Assembly: GCA_019671135.1 (NCBI GenBank)
Contig: JAHRHY010000014.1
Location: forward strand, 1,672,001-1,736,000
Length of the DNA stretch: 64,000 nucleotides
DNA from: Linnemannia hyalina
Lineage: Eukaryota; Mortierellomycota; Mortierellomycetes; Mortierellales; Mortierellaceae
Direction: 5' to 3'
Shown: positions 42,301 through 54,600 of the stretch, in pieces
Numbering within the stretch: position 1 is the first letter of the stretch
Layout: every line of letters begins with the position of its first letter
Notes under the pieces: generated by a model
Databases searched by the model: none
What the model was told of the DNA's origin: nothing
Seen by the model: the letters and a program-made list of their open reading frames with translations, nothing else
Position numbers and translations under genes: made by a program

Positions 42301-43061
42301 CGTCCGAGTTGTATTCAACCAAGAAACCTGTTGGGGCAGTACCGGTCGAGGTTGTGACGGTGACATGGGCGAGTGCGCAGAGGGACGACAAGGCCTCTCC
42401 TCTGAAACCAAAAGAACGAACGTTAGCCAGGTCGTTGAACGAGCTGAGCTTCGACGTGTAGTGTTTCAATGCTATTAGAGAGGCGGGCCAGTCAGTGGTA
42501 ATGGTTTAGAACGGGTTAGAAAGCTCAATAAAGCAATTGAAATAGATGCTTCGCAAGAACACGAAGAAGGAGAAAAGACGAAGAGGATGAAAGAATAGCA
42601 AAAGGCCCCTTCGTCCCCTTGTCCCCTTGTTCCCTGGCCTTGCAAAAAAATAAAAAGTATAAAAAGTATGTTGGCAATTAAATGAAATTTGGTGGCAAAA
42701 GGCGTTCTTTACAAATACTTACCGAGAGTTTCGAGATTGGCATCAGTGATCCCGCAGCCGTTGTCGGTGACAGTGATGTACTCGAGCCCACTCTGCTTGA
42801 ACTTGACCACTACCGTCGCCGTCGATTGTTATTAAGCACAAAAGGAGCGTGTCAGTTGTGCATTGTATTTCTGTTTTTTGAAAAGGGATGGATGCATGAA
42901 GATGGAGAGGAGAGAAAAGTACCGATGGATGTTGATCCGGCGTCGAGGCTGTTTTCGAGGAGCTCCTTGACGGCGGTTGCCATGTCGAGAACGACCTGTC
43001 CGGAGCATATCCTGTGGACAGACTCTCTGTCTATGGGCTTGATTGCGTTTCCGGATGCCAT
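39352..43061 (-). CDS. PMS1: DNA mismatch repair endonuclease, PMS2-type (yeast Pms1)
   Basis: Four exons (43061-42923, 42809-42723, 42471-42096, 41887-39352) give about 1045 residues. The N-terminal GHKL ATPase has [22 protein letters not shown] and [13 protein letters not shown]. The transducer domain contains [15 protein letters not shown] long acidic, serine-rich linker follows. The C-terminal MutL domain holds the endonuclease metal motif [12 protein letters not shown] (about 787-798), then ACRRS and CPHGRP (about 962-967), so the nicking site looks intact. With MLH1 it forms MutL-alpha, which nicks the new strand in nuclear mismatch repair. Start at [11 protein letters not shown] is typical for the family. 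The intron 1 acceptor (CGGTAG|TG) is weak, but the frame demands it. It is divergent from the Sec7 gene. Confidence 0.95.
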
Positions 43062-43840
43062 TCGAGTGGGGATAGAGAGAGCAGTAAGGAAGAAAAAGAA
43101 GGTGTGCGTCCTGATAGCTCAGGCACCAGCCGTCCGTTATGATTATGTGGTGTGTGTCGGGACACCAAAAAGCCACTTTTGTCTTTATGTCTCTGTCTTT
43201 GTCTATGTCTGTTTCAGTGTGGTGTGAAAGTGGTGTGAAAGTGGTGTGAACCCAATTGCATGTCTCTCCTGCCTCTGCAACCAGCCAACCGACTTGACAT
43301 AACATAATACCTTTGCCCTGTTTCCACACACCCTTTTTTCTTCTTGACCCTTGACCACACTCCTGTCCTTCTCTCTTTTCTCTCTCTCTCTCTCCCTCTC
43401 TTCTTCTCTCCTTCTCTCCTTCTCTCCTTCTCTCTACACCCCCCTCCTTCTTTCTTTCTTTCTTTCCTTCCTTTGCTACTCCCTCGCTCCCCCTCCTCCC
43501 CCCTCCTCCCCCATCATCAACCCTTCAAGGACATACTCTCTTGGAACCTGGAACTCACATTCATACACACACCCCATCACAACTACACCATCTACTCTTC
43601 ACTTCTCTTGCTCCTTCCATTCTAGTCATCTTCCCTTCCCTTCTTCATCGACTACAGGCCTGTTGGAACCCCGCGCCTGTTCAATCCTCTATTTTATTCA
43701 ACCCTACAACAACAGCGTACTCAAAGAGGCAGGACACATACACACACCTTGTCACTTTTCCACAACCCTCTGTACTCTCTTCCACTTCCCCCTCTTCCTC
43801 CTTTTTCCTCAGCGTCGTCCACGGTGTTTGAGCTGCGACG
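43062..43840. promoter_or_regulatory. Bidirectional promoter region between PMS1 and the Sec7 gene
   Basis: The 780-bp divergent spacer contains three tandem copies of GTGGTGTGAAA (43219-43251), a CCAAT box at 43252-43256 and, nearer the Sec7 gene, 450 bases of pyrimidine-rich leader. The repeats could bind a regulator of either gene; this is inference from position. Confidence 0.45.
43219..43251 (+). repeat. 11-bp direct repeat, three copies
   Basis: GTGGTGTGAAA is repeated three times head to tail (last base of the third copy is C), immediately next to a CCAAT box in the divergent promoter. Confidence 0.85.
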
Positions 43841-46800
43841 ATGCAGAGTCCCCAACGTGAGTGTCTGCCCTGCCTTGCTTAATACACCCAGTTTATGCTG
43901 CATCCTCGTTGTATCATAAATGAAATTCAAGGAAACGGATAGCCAAAGGGCGGACAAGCATATGCTGGACGAATGCGACGACAATCAATGGATCTCAGCA
44001 TCTGTTATATCATGAAACAATCGATGGATCTCAAAATATATATTACCACAAAGCAATGAAGAGGAATTGACGGCGACAATCGATGGACCAAATGACCTAT
44101 ATTACCACGAAGCAATTGCAAGGGAAGAAGGGACACCGTTGGGACAGATATATGCATATCATGCATGTTTATCTGCCATTTGTCTCTTTTTTCTCGAGAC
44201 CGATCTGTCCTCAGAATTCACAGGGAAGCCTGTCTCGACCTTCACTTTGACCTGACCTACCTCGACTCGGCAAGGGATCGACATATGAAAAAGAAAAAAG
44301 AAAAAAGAAAAGAAAATAATAAAGAGCGATCGATCCGCCTTGCACCCTTGGATACCCTTGGGTACCTTGGATTGACAACAAAACGACAGGGGCATCCTCC
44401 TTTCACCCTCGTTCTCTTCCTTTTTTTTTTGCCGCCTTTACTCACTCACAACTCGCTTTGCTACATTCCAATAATAGCGTCAGCATCGCATAGAAGACGG
44501 CAGTCAGCGCTAGTGTACTCAACATCAAAGCTCGACGGATCCTTATCTCCAAATAACCGGCTAGGACCAGACTATGGATCGACTAGCCTCACCAATTCAC
44601 CGTCATCGCCTTCCATCTCTCAGCATCACCATCAGACCCCCCAACCGCCCGCTACGCCACGCTATAACAGCCATAATAATACCAGCTATAATGATAACAA
44701 CGACGAGGATACCAACAGGAACTCGCTTGGGATCTGGAATGGGTCCAAATCAGCAGCCAGCACGCCCAACCTGGTAGGGAATGTAGGGAGGTCCCCCGCC
44801 GCCGAGTTCTCGTCATCGTCAATCACAGTTGGGTCCAACAACTCGACCATGCACACGCAGGCACAAGTTCAGGCGGGTGCAGACTCGGGGGCCAGCATGG
44901 ACAGTCAGACAAGTCCGTCGTTCCAACAGCGGCGCAAAAGGAGCGAGAGCACCGGTGGCTTCAAAGTAAGTGTCTTGTCTCTATATAATGATGAGCACCA
45001 TGAGTAAAGGCCCACTGAGATCCAAGGGGGGGAACTGAAGCAATTTGAGCCAAAACAGCGACACAGTAGAGAGCGGGACGAAATAGCTCTAATTGCTTTT
45101 TGAGAGCACAGCGCTTGTTGACGTGTGAACATCATGCAACTGGTGGACTTTTTTTTATTTTTTATTCTAACATTTATGCAAAACATTCATATATGTCCTC
45201 TTTTTTTATGCTGCTCTCGTGTATGCTTTCCTTGTCCCTTTTTTTCTTTTCTTTTATGCGTCCGTCTGAACCTTGCATAGAACAACATCACTCGACTTGT
45301 CAAGAAGAGCAGCAGCAATTTTCTCAAGAAACTCGTCAAGGTAAAAAATAATATGACACATCCACCCCCTCCCCCTTGCTTGTTTTCATACTGTTTTCTT
45401 ACGTACAACCTACTAGCTTTTTGCTAAAAGCATCAAAAACCAAGCTAAAAAAAATGATTTTCTCTCTGGAAATAGAACTTTGATGACAAGGATGCACCTC
45501 CAATCCCTACTGCTCAGACTTCACACATTGCCGCCTCGATGAGCTCACCCTCTCCCCGACACCAAACTCACAGGAGCGCAACACATCCTGATCTGCCTAC
45601 ACTCGCCTCAATCGCTCCAGGACAGACCCAACTAGGACCCTTGTCGACACCTCCACCTTTGTCACCCTTGATGGGTCAGGACCTTGTCTCGCACTTTGCC
45701 AACTTCGCCCCGCCAGGATCGACAGGAGAACCCCTCCATATGTATCAGCATGCCGCACGCAACCCCAACATCCAGTCATGGCTCCAAAACACAGCATCAA
45801 ATGGAGCTCTGTCCGACACAGTGCACCCTCATGCGATGCCACCGCCATCAGCATTTTCTCCGGCAGACCTCACCGCCAGCTTGGCGATGTTGACCCACGA
45901 CGACGTCGAATGTGGCGACGACGACGACGATGAGGGCGAACTGGATGAAGACGAAGACGAGGACATGCCCGCCAATATCTCCAATCGACTCTCAAAGCTC
46001 TATGAATCTGGATCGCAGCATCTCAATCAATCCCAGACATCGCTGTATTACTCGACAAAGTCGTACCTGTCCGACAGCGAGGCAGCAGAGTTGGCATCAA
46101 GGCGGGCTTCTATGGCGCAGGATCCACTAGGATACAGTTTGGGATTATCAAGAGGCAACTCGATCCGGTTCTCACAGTACAGTCTTCACAGCCTTCACAG
46201 CTCTGTGGCACCGATGCACTCATCGTCACCACCTTCCTCGCCAGGACTCGAAGGTCGGTCTGGACCGAACCGGAGACCTATGTCCTTGTTCTTGCCCTTG
46301 ACAACACCTCTGGATGGCGAATGCGATGACAAGACGGAAGTTGGAGAGGGAGAGTCAGCAGGAGAGGCCGAGACAGGGGAAGCCATTGCCGATGGCGACA
46401 AACAACCCGTTGAGCCTCTGCACCAGCGGGAGCTGGAACAGGAGCAGGAGCAGGAGGAAAACGAGGTGATTACAGCAGAGTTCGTGGTCCTAGAAACTCC
46501 TCATCGGGTTTCAGGGATCGATCAGGACGCAACATCCGCACATGATGGACCCGCCATTGTCTGTCAGAGCCCTCTTGATGCTCCAGAGGGCACGGGTCGC
46601 ACCCGGCCCTTATCGGCACATCTGAGCCAGCACGACCGGGACGCATTGGAGGAGAGTGTGTCTGAGTTCGAGGATGAGGCCGCAAGGAAGGCATCGATCC
46701 TGGCTGCCGAGACCGCAAAACGACTCTTCGACGAGGACGAGACTCTGATGAAACGGGAGGAGATCGCGGCGTACATGGCGACACCCAACGCCTTTTATCG

Positions 46801-49752
46801 CAGTATCCTGGTGCACTACATGTCGTACTTTGACTTTTCTGGACAACGACTCGACATGGCCTTCCGAACCCTTTGCCAAAAGCTAGTCCTGAAAGGAGAG
46901 TCCCAGGAAGTCGATCGTGTGCTGGAGGAATTTGCAGGACGCTATGTCACCTGTAACCCAGGGACGCTATTGGGAGGAGCGGACAATGCCAAGGATGTGG
47001 TCCATGCGATCACTTACTCAGTCCTGTTACTCAACACCGACCTCCATGTTGTCCGACAATCGAGCCTGAGCAAGATGTCCAAGTCTGCATTCATCAAAAA
47101 CACGCTCCAAGTGGTCCAGCAGAGCAACCAGGATCTCTCAGAAGACATACCGTCGTCCTCCTCTCGATCTGCGATCTCTGTCGACCCTGTAGGACTGGGC
47201 ATGCCTCGGTCCTTGACTGCTGAATCGTCACTGGAGCCCATCTCGCCAACAGGATCCAAAAGACGGACGCCAAGTGTCAAGAGCTGGAAGAGCGGAAACA
47301 GTCAACAGAGTACCGGGCCTGTTGGGAGCAACATTTCGACCAACACGCAAACCTACAACAGTAAAATGGGCATGGATCCAAGGGCGAACAACGGTTACGG
47401 CAACGGCAAGCTCTGGCAACACGAGATGGAGACACTCCTCAAGGACATGTATACCGCCGTCAAGCAGAACCAGATCTTGTTGCCAACGGCATCAACGCCA
47501 CCAGTGTCCGCAACAAGAGCAGGTTCAAGATCGAACGCGATGTCCTCGCCCCCTACATCTCCCATAGTCTCTGCATTCGGCTCGTCATTCCTGACGAACC
47601 GTGTGAGTCGATTGATCAACCCTTCGTCTTTCTCGGCTGCATCCAACAACACCCAGTCATTCTCGTCCTCGCAACAACAGCAGCACCAGCACCTTCAACT
47701 AATGGATTCAGGATTAGGCATGCTGGGATCGAGTGGCAACGGCGGTGGGTTTGGTCTGGGAATCTCTGGAAGACGCAACTCTGTGAGCGCGAGAACCAAG
47801 CAGCTCAGAAACGAGGCCATTCAACGACTTAACGCCCAGGCGCACTCTCCCGACGGTGCAGGGGACACTGAGTATGTTGTCGTCTCACCGCCTACATCCC
47901 ACTCATCGACCTTTGGATCCAGTCCTCAATTCGGCTCCAACTCCAGTATGGCCAACCCTCGCTACAGTATCGCAGGTTCGATCTACAACGAAGCCCATGT
48001 CCTCAGCCTCGCCCATCAGCACGATCGGGATCTCAACATCAACCGAGGACCCATGAAGGCTGGTATCCGTGGCAACGAAGGGCAGCAGAGCCAGTTTAGC
48101 TCCTCGAGTCGACTCTCAACATTGACTTTGAACACGTCCATGTCAGAATCGACTAATACGACTACCCTCTCGGCATCACAGAACAGTCTGGCCTCATTGC
48201 AGTCACTTGGACCAAGAGCCGGTGTCCACCCTGACGACTCGAGCTGCAAGTCAGGAGGAGAGGACTTTATGCTTCAGGATGATGACAGCATGTCGATTCA
48301 GGAACAAAAGGACCATTGGCACCAGCACCACCTCCAGACCAGGTACCGCATGGAAGGTATACTCTGGCGCAAACATCTCCTGGAACGAGCGGACAAGAAG
48401 GCACAGCACCGTGCTTGGCGTCAACTGTTGGTCGTCCTGGACCAGGAACGCGGCACACTCTCCATGTTCCGCTCGGACGGATCGTTGCCTTCTGTCTCTG
48501 CACAACCGCAATCAAATTCCGGTTTACTGGCACCACCTTTGAACGACTCGGATGCCTCAGTGTCGCTCTTTGACGACATTCCACTTCAGCATACCATCAC
48601 CAACATCCTCCCGCCTCCAGGATACTCGACATCGCGACGACATGTCTTTGCCCTTCAGCTGTTTACAGGAGCCGTTTATTTGTTCCAGACTAAGACTCCT
48701 CAGGAGTGCGAGTCTTGGGCACGGACATGCAACTACTGGGCATCGAGGACAAGCAAGGAGCCGTTGGCTGGAGGAGTGGTCAATATGGAGTATGGATGGG
48801 GCCGGGCTTTGGATGGTGTGATGATGGCGCTTCAAGCAGAAGAGAGCGCTTCCATTACATCTTCAGGAATGGACATGGTCGAGAGCCCTGGACCTATGCG
48901 GAGTCAAGGAAGCGAATACCTGAATTTTCCTCCACCTACGACTCCCACCTCTGCAGGACCTATCGATCTCTCTGGACGCGGTCGGAGTGCCTCCATCAAG
49001 TCTGGCACCCGTGGATCAATGTCTTCAGGCACAGGGTCGGTCAATGCGCACATGGGAACGCCTATGCCAGCTGGAGACCGGATTACGCTGTTTGAATGGA
49101 CGGCGCCCACACCGACGATGAGCCAGAGCTTGTTGACGGAAGAGGGGCAGATGGAGGCATTGAAGCGATTTGTGGCTAGTCTGGAGTCCGAGATGGAAGG
49201 TCATCAGGAGCATCGCGTTCCTATGATGCGCTTAGTAAGTCACATGGAGGCCTTTGCTTTTAATGTTTGTGCTATTTATCATTGTCATTCCCCTTGATCG
49301 AATGCTTACATTACCGTGTTTGTACCATGATACGTGTATAGTTCCATCCAAAATCCAGCAATTACGCCAAGGCATTCAACAATTGGGAGCGTCGATCACG
49401 TCACTTGCTCAAGGAGATGGTCAAGTACCAGATCTATGTCGAGTGTCTGGAACAGTCGATTCAGTACCAACTCTTGTTTCTCCAACAGCAACGTCAGCGA
49501 ATGAACCAGCTCGAGTCCCCTAACCCCAACCACCACCACCCTCAGCAACACCAACATCAACACCGTCTTGACGAACTACAGCGTCAGAGCGAAGAACAGA
49601 GTATGCTTGAAGCCGTTGAGTTGGCCGGCAACGGTGGTAGCAGTCGCCAGTATGGCAATAAGAGTGTCGACGTTGAGGCTGATCTTGAGGCGCTTGTTGT
49701 TCGGGAAGGACCACCGCGGTCGTGGAGTCGTGACGGACCCTTATCGACATGA
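43841..49752 (+). CDS. Sec7-PH domain Arf guanine nucleotide exchange factor (SYT1/EFA6-like)
   Basis: Five exons (43841-43856, 44478-44965, 45281-45340, 45476-49234, 49342-49752) give about 1577 residues. The N-terminal 590 residues are low-complexity. The Sec7 domain lies at about 592-735, with LKGESQEVDRVL carrying the catalytic glutamate finger and VLLLNTDLH the conserved second motif. A PH domain lies at about 1143-1283 (GILWRKHLLERADKKAQHRAW, LVVLDQERGTLSMF). The C-terminal exon is a coiled coil with a glutamine and histidine-rich tail. The order Sec7, PH, coiled coil is that of EFA6/PSD and fungal Syt1/Sec74-type proteins, which activate Arf GTPases at membranes to control traffic and polarity. 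The first intron is long (621 nt). Exon 3 is a 60-nt phase-0 cassette encoding a basic helix. Confidence 0.92.
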
Positions 49753-50061
49753 GAGAAGCCCCCTATTCGTCCTTTTTTCTTCCCCTAGGAACTAATTAAA
49801 AAATATACCCTACTGTTGCATCATCGATTCTTTGAGGCCCGATATCTCATAGTGCGCCAGAGCACCCAGGCACCATCCATGCTCGTCTCTCCTCTGACAT
49901 CTGACATGCTGAATGCTGAATCAGATCAACAGAGAGAAATTTCTAAGCCACCATGTCTCTCTTCTAGGGCTTAGTCAATTCCCATGAATGTTTGGAATTG
50001 ATCATCAAACATATCCAATCAGACACGCGACGGATGGGGGAAGGGGGAACATTCAAAAATG
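49753..50061. other. Short spacer
   Basis: Intergenic spacer between the Sec7 gene and pirin copy 2. No gene was seen. Confidence 0.5.
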
Positions 50062-50068
50062 TATAAAA
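50062..50068 (+). promoter_or_regulatory. TATA box of pirin copy 2
   Basis: TATAAAA lies 168 bases upstream of the start codon at 50230. It overlaps an upstream ATG at 50059, showing that the longer open frame from that ATG is leader and not protein. Confidence 0.6.
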
Positions 50069-50229
50069 GCAAACGACTTCTGGCTCAACTCCCACTCTCA
50101 TCTCATCAAAAAAAAACCCCCAATTTCCTCTCCACGCTCGACTACTACAAACAGTCTTCCATTTCACCCTTCATTTTCTCACCACACACTCAATTCTACA
50201 CCCACAACAAACAACTCAACCTACTCAAC

Positions 50230-51111
50230 ATGGCCCCTACACTAGCTCCCCGCTCCCGATCCATCACAAAGGCCATCCTCTCCAAGGAACAATCAGAGGG
50301 TGCCGGCGCCCGTGTCCGTCGATCCATTGGACGTCCTGAACTCCGCAACCACGACCCCTTCCTCATGCTGGACGAGTTCAACGTTGATAAGAACGGCGGC
50401 TTCCCTGACCACCCCCACCGCGGCTTCGAAACTGTCACCTACATGATCGAAGGTCAGTTCCAGCACGAGGACTTTGCAGGACACAAGGGAACCATTGGGC
50501 CTGGCGACTTGCAATGGATGACCGCCGGCCGTGGTATTGTTCACTCCGAAATGCCAGTCAAGTCGCAGACCCGTGCTCATGGACTCCAGTTGTGGATCAA
50601 CTTGCCCAAGGAACACAAGATGTGCGAGCCCCAGTACCAGGAACTCCTCGACAGTCAGATCCCACGTGCAACTCCTCAGGACGGAGTCGTTGTCAAGGTC
50701 ATTGCAGGAGAGTCCCATGGAGTCAAGTCTCAGGTCTACACCCGTTCACCCACCATGTACCTCGACTTTAGGATGGACAAGAACAAGACCGTGACCCAAA
50801 CCATCCCCTCAACCTTCACCGGATTCATCTACATGCTCAAGGGTAAAGCCTACATCGGCAGCAAGGAATTCGAGGGCAACGCACACCATACTCTTACTCT
50901 CTCCGAGAACGGCGCAGAGACGGTCAAGATCCAAACCAAGGACGAGGATGCACACTTTGTGTTCATTGCCGGCGAGCCGTTAAAAGAACCCATTGTACAA
51001 CATGGTCCCTTTGTCATGAACTCAAAGGAGATCTATGACACCTTTGTTGACTACCAGTTCAACCAGAATGGGTTCGAGCGTGCCCTCAACTGGCGCTCGA
51101 CCATCGCTTAA
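50230..51111 (+). CDS. Pirin, copy 2 (short N-terminus)
   Basis: A single-exon gene of 293 residues from ATG 50230 (MAPTLAPRSRSITKAIL). The iron ligands are conserved at H61, H63, H105 and E107. It is collinear with copy 1 from ITKA onward. Amino acids are nearly identical through the first cupin, and only about two bases differ in the 165 bases that encode the metal-binding region. Towards the C-terminus silent differences are frequent and residues change (for example the DYQFNQNGFERALNW segment). It lacks the longer alanine and arginine-rich extension of copy 1, so a cytosolic or nuclear location is more likely. The start is chosen because sequence upstream is leader with a TATA box. Confidence 0.95.
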   Translation: MAPTLAPRSRSITKAILSKEQSEGAGARVRRSIGRPELRNHDPFLMLDEFNVDKNGGFPDHPHRGFETVTYMIEGQFQHEDFAGHKGTIGPGDLQWMTAGRGIVHSEMPVKSQTRAHGLQLWINLPKEHKMCEPQYQELLDSQIPRATPQDGVVVKVIAGESHGVKSQVYTRSPTMYLDFRMDKNKTVTQTIPSTFTGFIYMLKGKAYIGSKEFEGNAHHTLTLSENGAETVKIQTKDEDAHFVFIAGEPLKEPIVQHGPFVMNSKEIYDTFVDYQFNQNGFERALNWRSTIA

Positions 51112-51691
51112 ATTATCTCCTCTTCATTTACATTAGTACCGTTAAATGGGGTTATCGTTGAATAAACATGAACAAAAACAACACACGAGTTGAAGACATG
51201 CCTTGCTTTGATTTGATCATCACCGCGTCCCCACACCCCACAGGCATGGCTGTTGTCTCCCAGTCGGGAGTGACAAAAAATAAAATAAAAAAAGGGAATG
51301 TTTGTCAAAACGCCGCCCCTCCTACGCCATTTTCCCCGCTATTCGTTTCATGTTCTCAGGACTTTAAATTGGATGGTACCGAAATGCCAATAAAAGCAGC
51401 ACGGTTTCCTTGTCCATTCCTCTTTTTTTTTTCATCCTTCTATTATCTGGAGAGGCGAGATATGAGAGTCGCCCAACAAGACGCCGGGAGCTGCAAAGAG
51501 AACGGTAAGAGGCTATCGACCGTCTTGGATATGATTGTGTCAGAGTCCTCTCTGCCTTCATTCACACATCCTTCTGCCACACTATCCATATCACAGTAAT
51601 AAAAAAAAAGGGCAAGTTCTTATTTCATCGCATCGTTTTGTCGCCACGGGTTGAGTTGACAAACATATGGATAACATGGCAAATATTTATT
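51112..51691. other. Convergent spacer
   Basis: About 580 bases between the pirin copy 2 stop and the stop of the large membrane transporter. No supported gene. Confidence 0.5.
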
Positions 51692-54600
51692 TTATTTCAA
51701 ATCAAAAGGATGAACCTCTTCCTTTGAAGAAAGTTCAACAGGATGTGGTGGGATATCACTACTGAGTGCGAGTCCTAGCCCATTCTGCGGCCTCAGCGCC
51801 ATATCCACGGCCTCTTTGGCTGGTTCAATTCCTGTTTCCTTTGATTCAACGACCAATGGCGTCCGTTGCGGCACAATCCGATAAGGCGAATTGGGCGTAT
51901 CATCGTCCGCTAGTCGACGATGATGCCTCCCTGGCAAAAGCACTTCTTTGATCAAAGGCGAGCGCTCATTAATCTTTTTCCTAGGCGACGTCGATCTTGA
52001 CACAGGCGATGACGTGACTGAACTGACTTCGTTGGCGGTTTCAGCCGCTTCTTTGAAACGCTGTGCATGTCGGTTGTCGAGAAGTGTCGGGTCCATGATC
52101 ACAACGGGTGACCCCACCGAAGATTTATTGCCCGAGGCGAATGGCTGTGTCAATATCGGAGTCACTCTCAGACCCGGTTGTCGGCAACGACGGTGGTGAC
52201 GCTGCTGTTCTTGCTGCTGCTGTGACGATGGTGGTAATTCTGTAACTCCTGTGATCATGGTATGTGCTGTTGCTCCTCCTGGTTGAAGACTATCTCCAGG
52301 TAAGACCGAATTCGGACGAACTCCTTGTAACTGCTGCTGTCGCTGCAACTCGATCTGCTGCAGCTGTATATGCTGTTCCAACTGCGCCTGTTCTGAGGTG
52401 ACAGCGGACAAATCGAGATATCCAGTACTAGGACCAGGAACCTGCATAATACCTGTTCCTAGACCAAGGCGAAGATCCGATCCATCATCTGTAAGGAATA
52501 CTGTGCGACCGGGTTGTAGTGGCGGCACTGGTATTTGCATAGGAGGAATCGCCGATTCAAGACTGAGTTTGTCTGTCGCGAACCCACAAGGGTATCCTCC
52601 GCCGGAACTGACCAATGTTACTCCCACCAACGGTTTGATCAAGATCGCCAGTAGCTCTATATTATAAAAAATGGAACGTAGGTAAGGGTCAGCTTCAGAT
52701 ACTCCATGCACACCTGTCCACATCCGATCAGAAGAGGACAAAGAGTTGATTACCAAGCTCCTCGATGACTTCTTCCAAGGCGGATGAAAAAGCATAGTAG
52801 TAGATGTAGGTGTAATGGTCCTCGCCTGTCTTTGCCTGGCGAGCCGCAATGGCTTGCCTGACATTGTAGATGACCCTCAAGCGGGCCATCCTCGCCGATG
52901 GCAAATAAGGCGGCAATGCGGTCTTGGAGGCCAGTGAGGACGACAGTACACTAAAGTACAGCAATAGAGTGCCAACCTAATGGCCATCATTAACGAAAAC
53001 AAAAGTGTAAGTATCCAAATATCTCGGACCTAATCAATATGTTCAAGGACAAGCAACCTAAGGATTACCATATCGCGACGGTAATAGTTCATAGGCCCAG
53101 TGACCAGGTTGCGAACCTCAGTCGACAGCAACTGAGCAGCCATGCGCATCGAGACCATTCTGTCGAGAATGTTCTGGCAGCACTGAACAATCTGCTTATA
53201 CAACTTTCCAGGAAAGTCCTCCTTCAGCCGGGGTTCCGAGGCAGAAAGATCCAACAATTGACGTATCTTGATCATCTTTGTCTGCAACTGGTGCTCTACG
53301 TGCTGAAACGCCAACTGATCCGCATCCAAATAGTACTCTTCTTGATGGCTGTCTCCATCCGAAAGCCCTTCACCTGGTCGATGAAGTTGCTCATCCTGTC
53401 GTTGCGAAGGATCAATTACATATCGTGTTGAGACTTTCCTGCCGCTTCCTGTGACCGACTTGGACCCCATGCTCAAGGGGTCTCGACTCTCCATATTAGA
53501 ACTTCTTTCATCTTCCGCTTCATGCTTAGTATCCTCCTGATCCTTTGATGACCCATCCGAATAGCTGCTAGCCTTCTCATTGTCAATGTCAGCTTGGCGC
53601 TCCAAAAGCTGTCTTCCTCTCGGCGTCGACTCCTCCAGGAAGTATCTATTGACCAGTTCCGCGAACAACACGCCTTGTCGACCAATCAACAAAGCAATCT
53701 CTTTTCTCAGCCCCCGACGCGCAAGGACCGGCCACAGGAATGTGTTGAGTATGACAGAGATTAAGATGCCGATGATCATGGTGACGGCGACCTTGTAGGA
53801 GGTCTCGAAGATGTTGTCCTCTGTCCGCCCATGGTATAGCCCAAACACGATCGAGTTGTACGAGAGCATCATGATGACCCCCATGGTCGGATGTGTCGAA
53901 ATCAAGATACAATACGCCCCCGTGAACGCTAGTGCATATACAATTATGAAGAGTTGTTAGCGTCGGCTGTTTAGTCTCATAGCCAATGATGCTTTCAAGG
54001 AAGTTGTACTTACTGATGAATGGCATCATGGCCAAGATGACAAAGGGGTTCTTGGGATAGGCCAGATAGGTCAACATGGCCCACAGGATTCCGACCAGAG
54101 TACCACCAACGCGCCAGGCACAGACACTAAACGTTGCCCCAATCGTCGGTGACAACACCGCGACGATCGTCATCATCACCCACTGTCCCCTGTCCGTCGC
54201 CAGCAGCGTATACGTCCACCCAAGCCAAGCCCAAAGTCCAACAAATGTCAATGCCGTTGCCATCTTCAACCCATACCGAACTTCATCCGATTTGAACTCT
54301 TGCAAGAACTCCCAGACCCGGAACCGCAAGGACTTTGGTTTGGGCATGTTCACAAATGCCGGCGGTGATGGTAGAGGGAGTGGTGCCGATGCTGCTGATC
54401 GGTGCCTCTTCTTCTGATATTTTTCGTCCAGTCTAGAACCTTCCTTTGGATGTCGGCGCGTGAAGTCGGCGAATGCGCTCTGAGTTCGTTTCCTTGGCGA
54501 CTGTATCTCATACCCCCTGACTGCCTCTTGCTCAAAACTACTGACCTCGCTGTCGTCGCCATCGTCGTTCTGATCTGTATATGTCACCTTGCGAAGCGGC

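Noticed and set aside
44165..44477. Open frame upstream of exon 2 of the Sec7 gene
   Set aside because: It lies in intron 1; the exon from 44478 joins in frame to ATG 43841 through consensus sites, and the upstream peptide has no family features.
50059..50229. Longer N-terminus for pirin copy 2 from ATG 50059
   Set aside because: That ATG overlaps the TATA box and the added residues are unlike copy 1; the start at 50230 fits leader spacing and homology.
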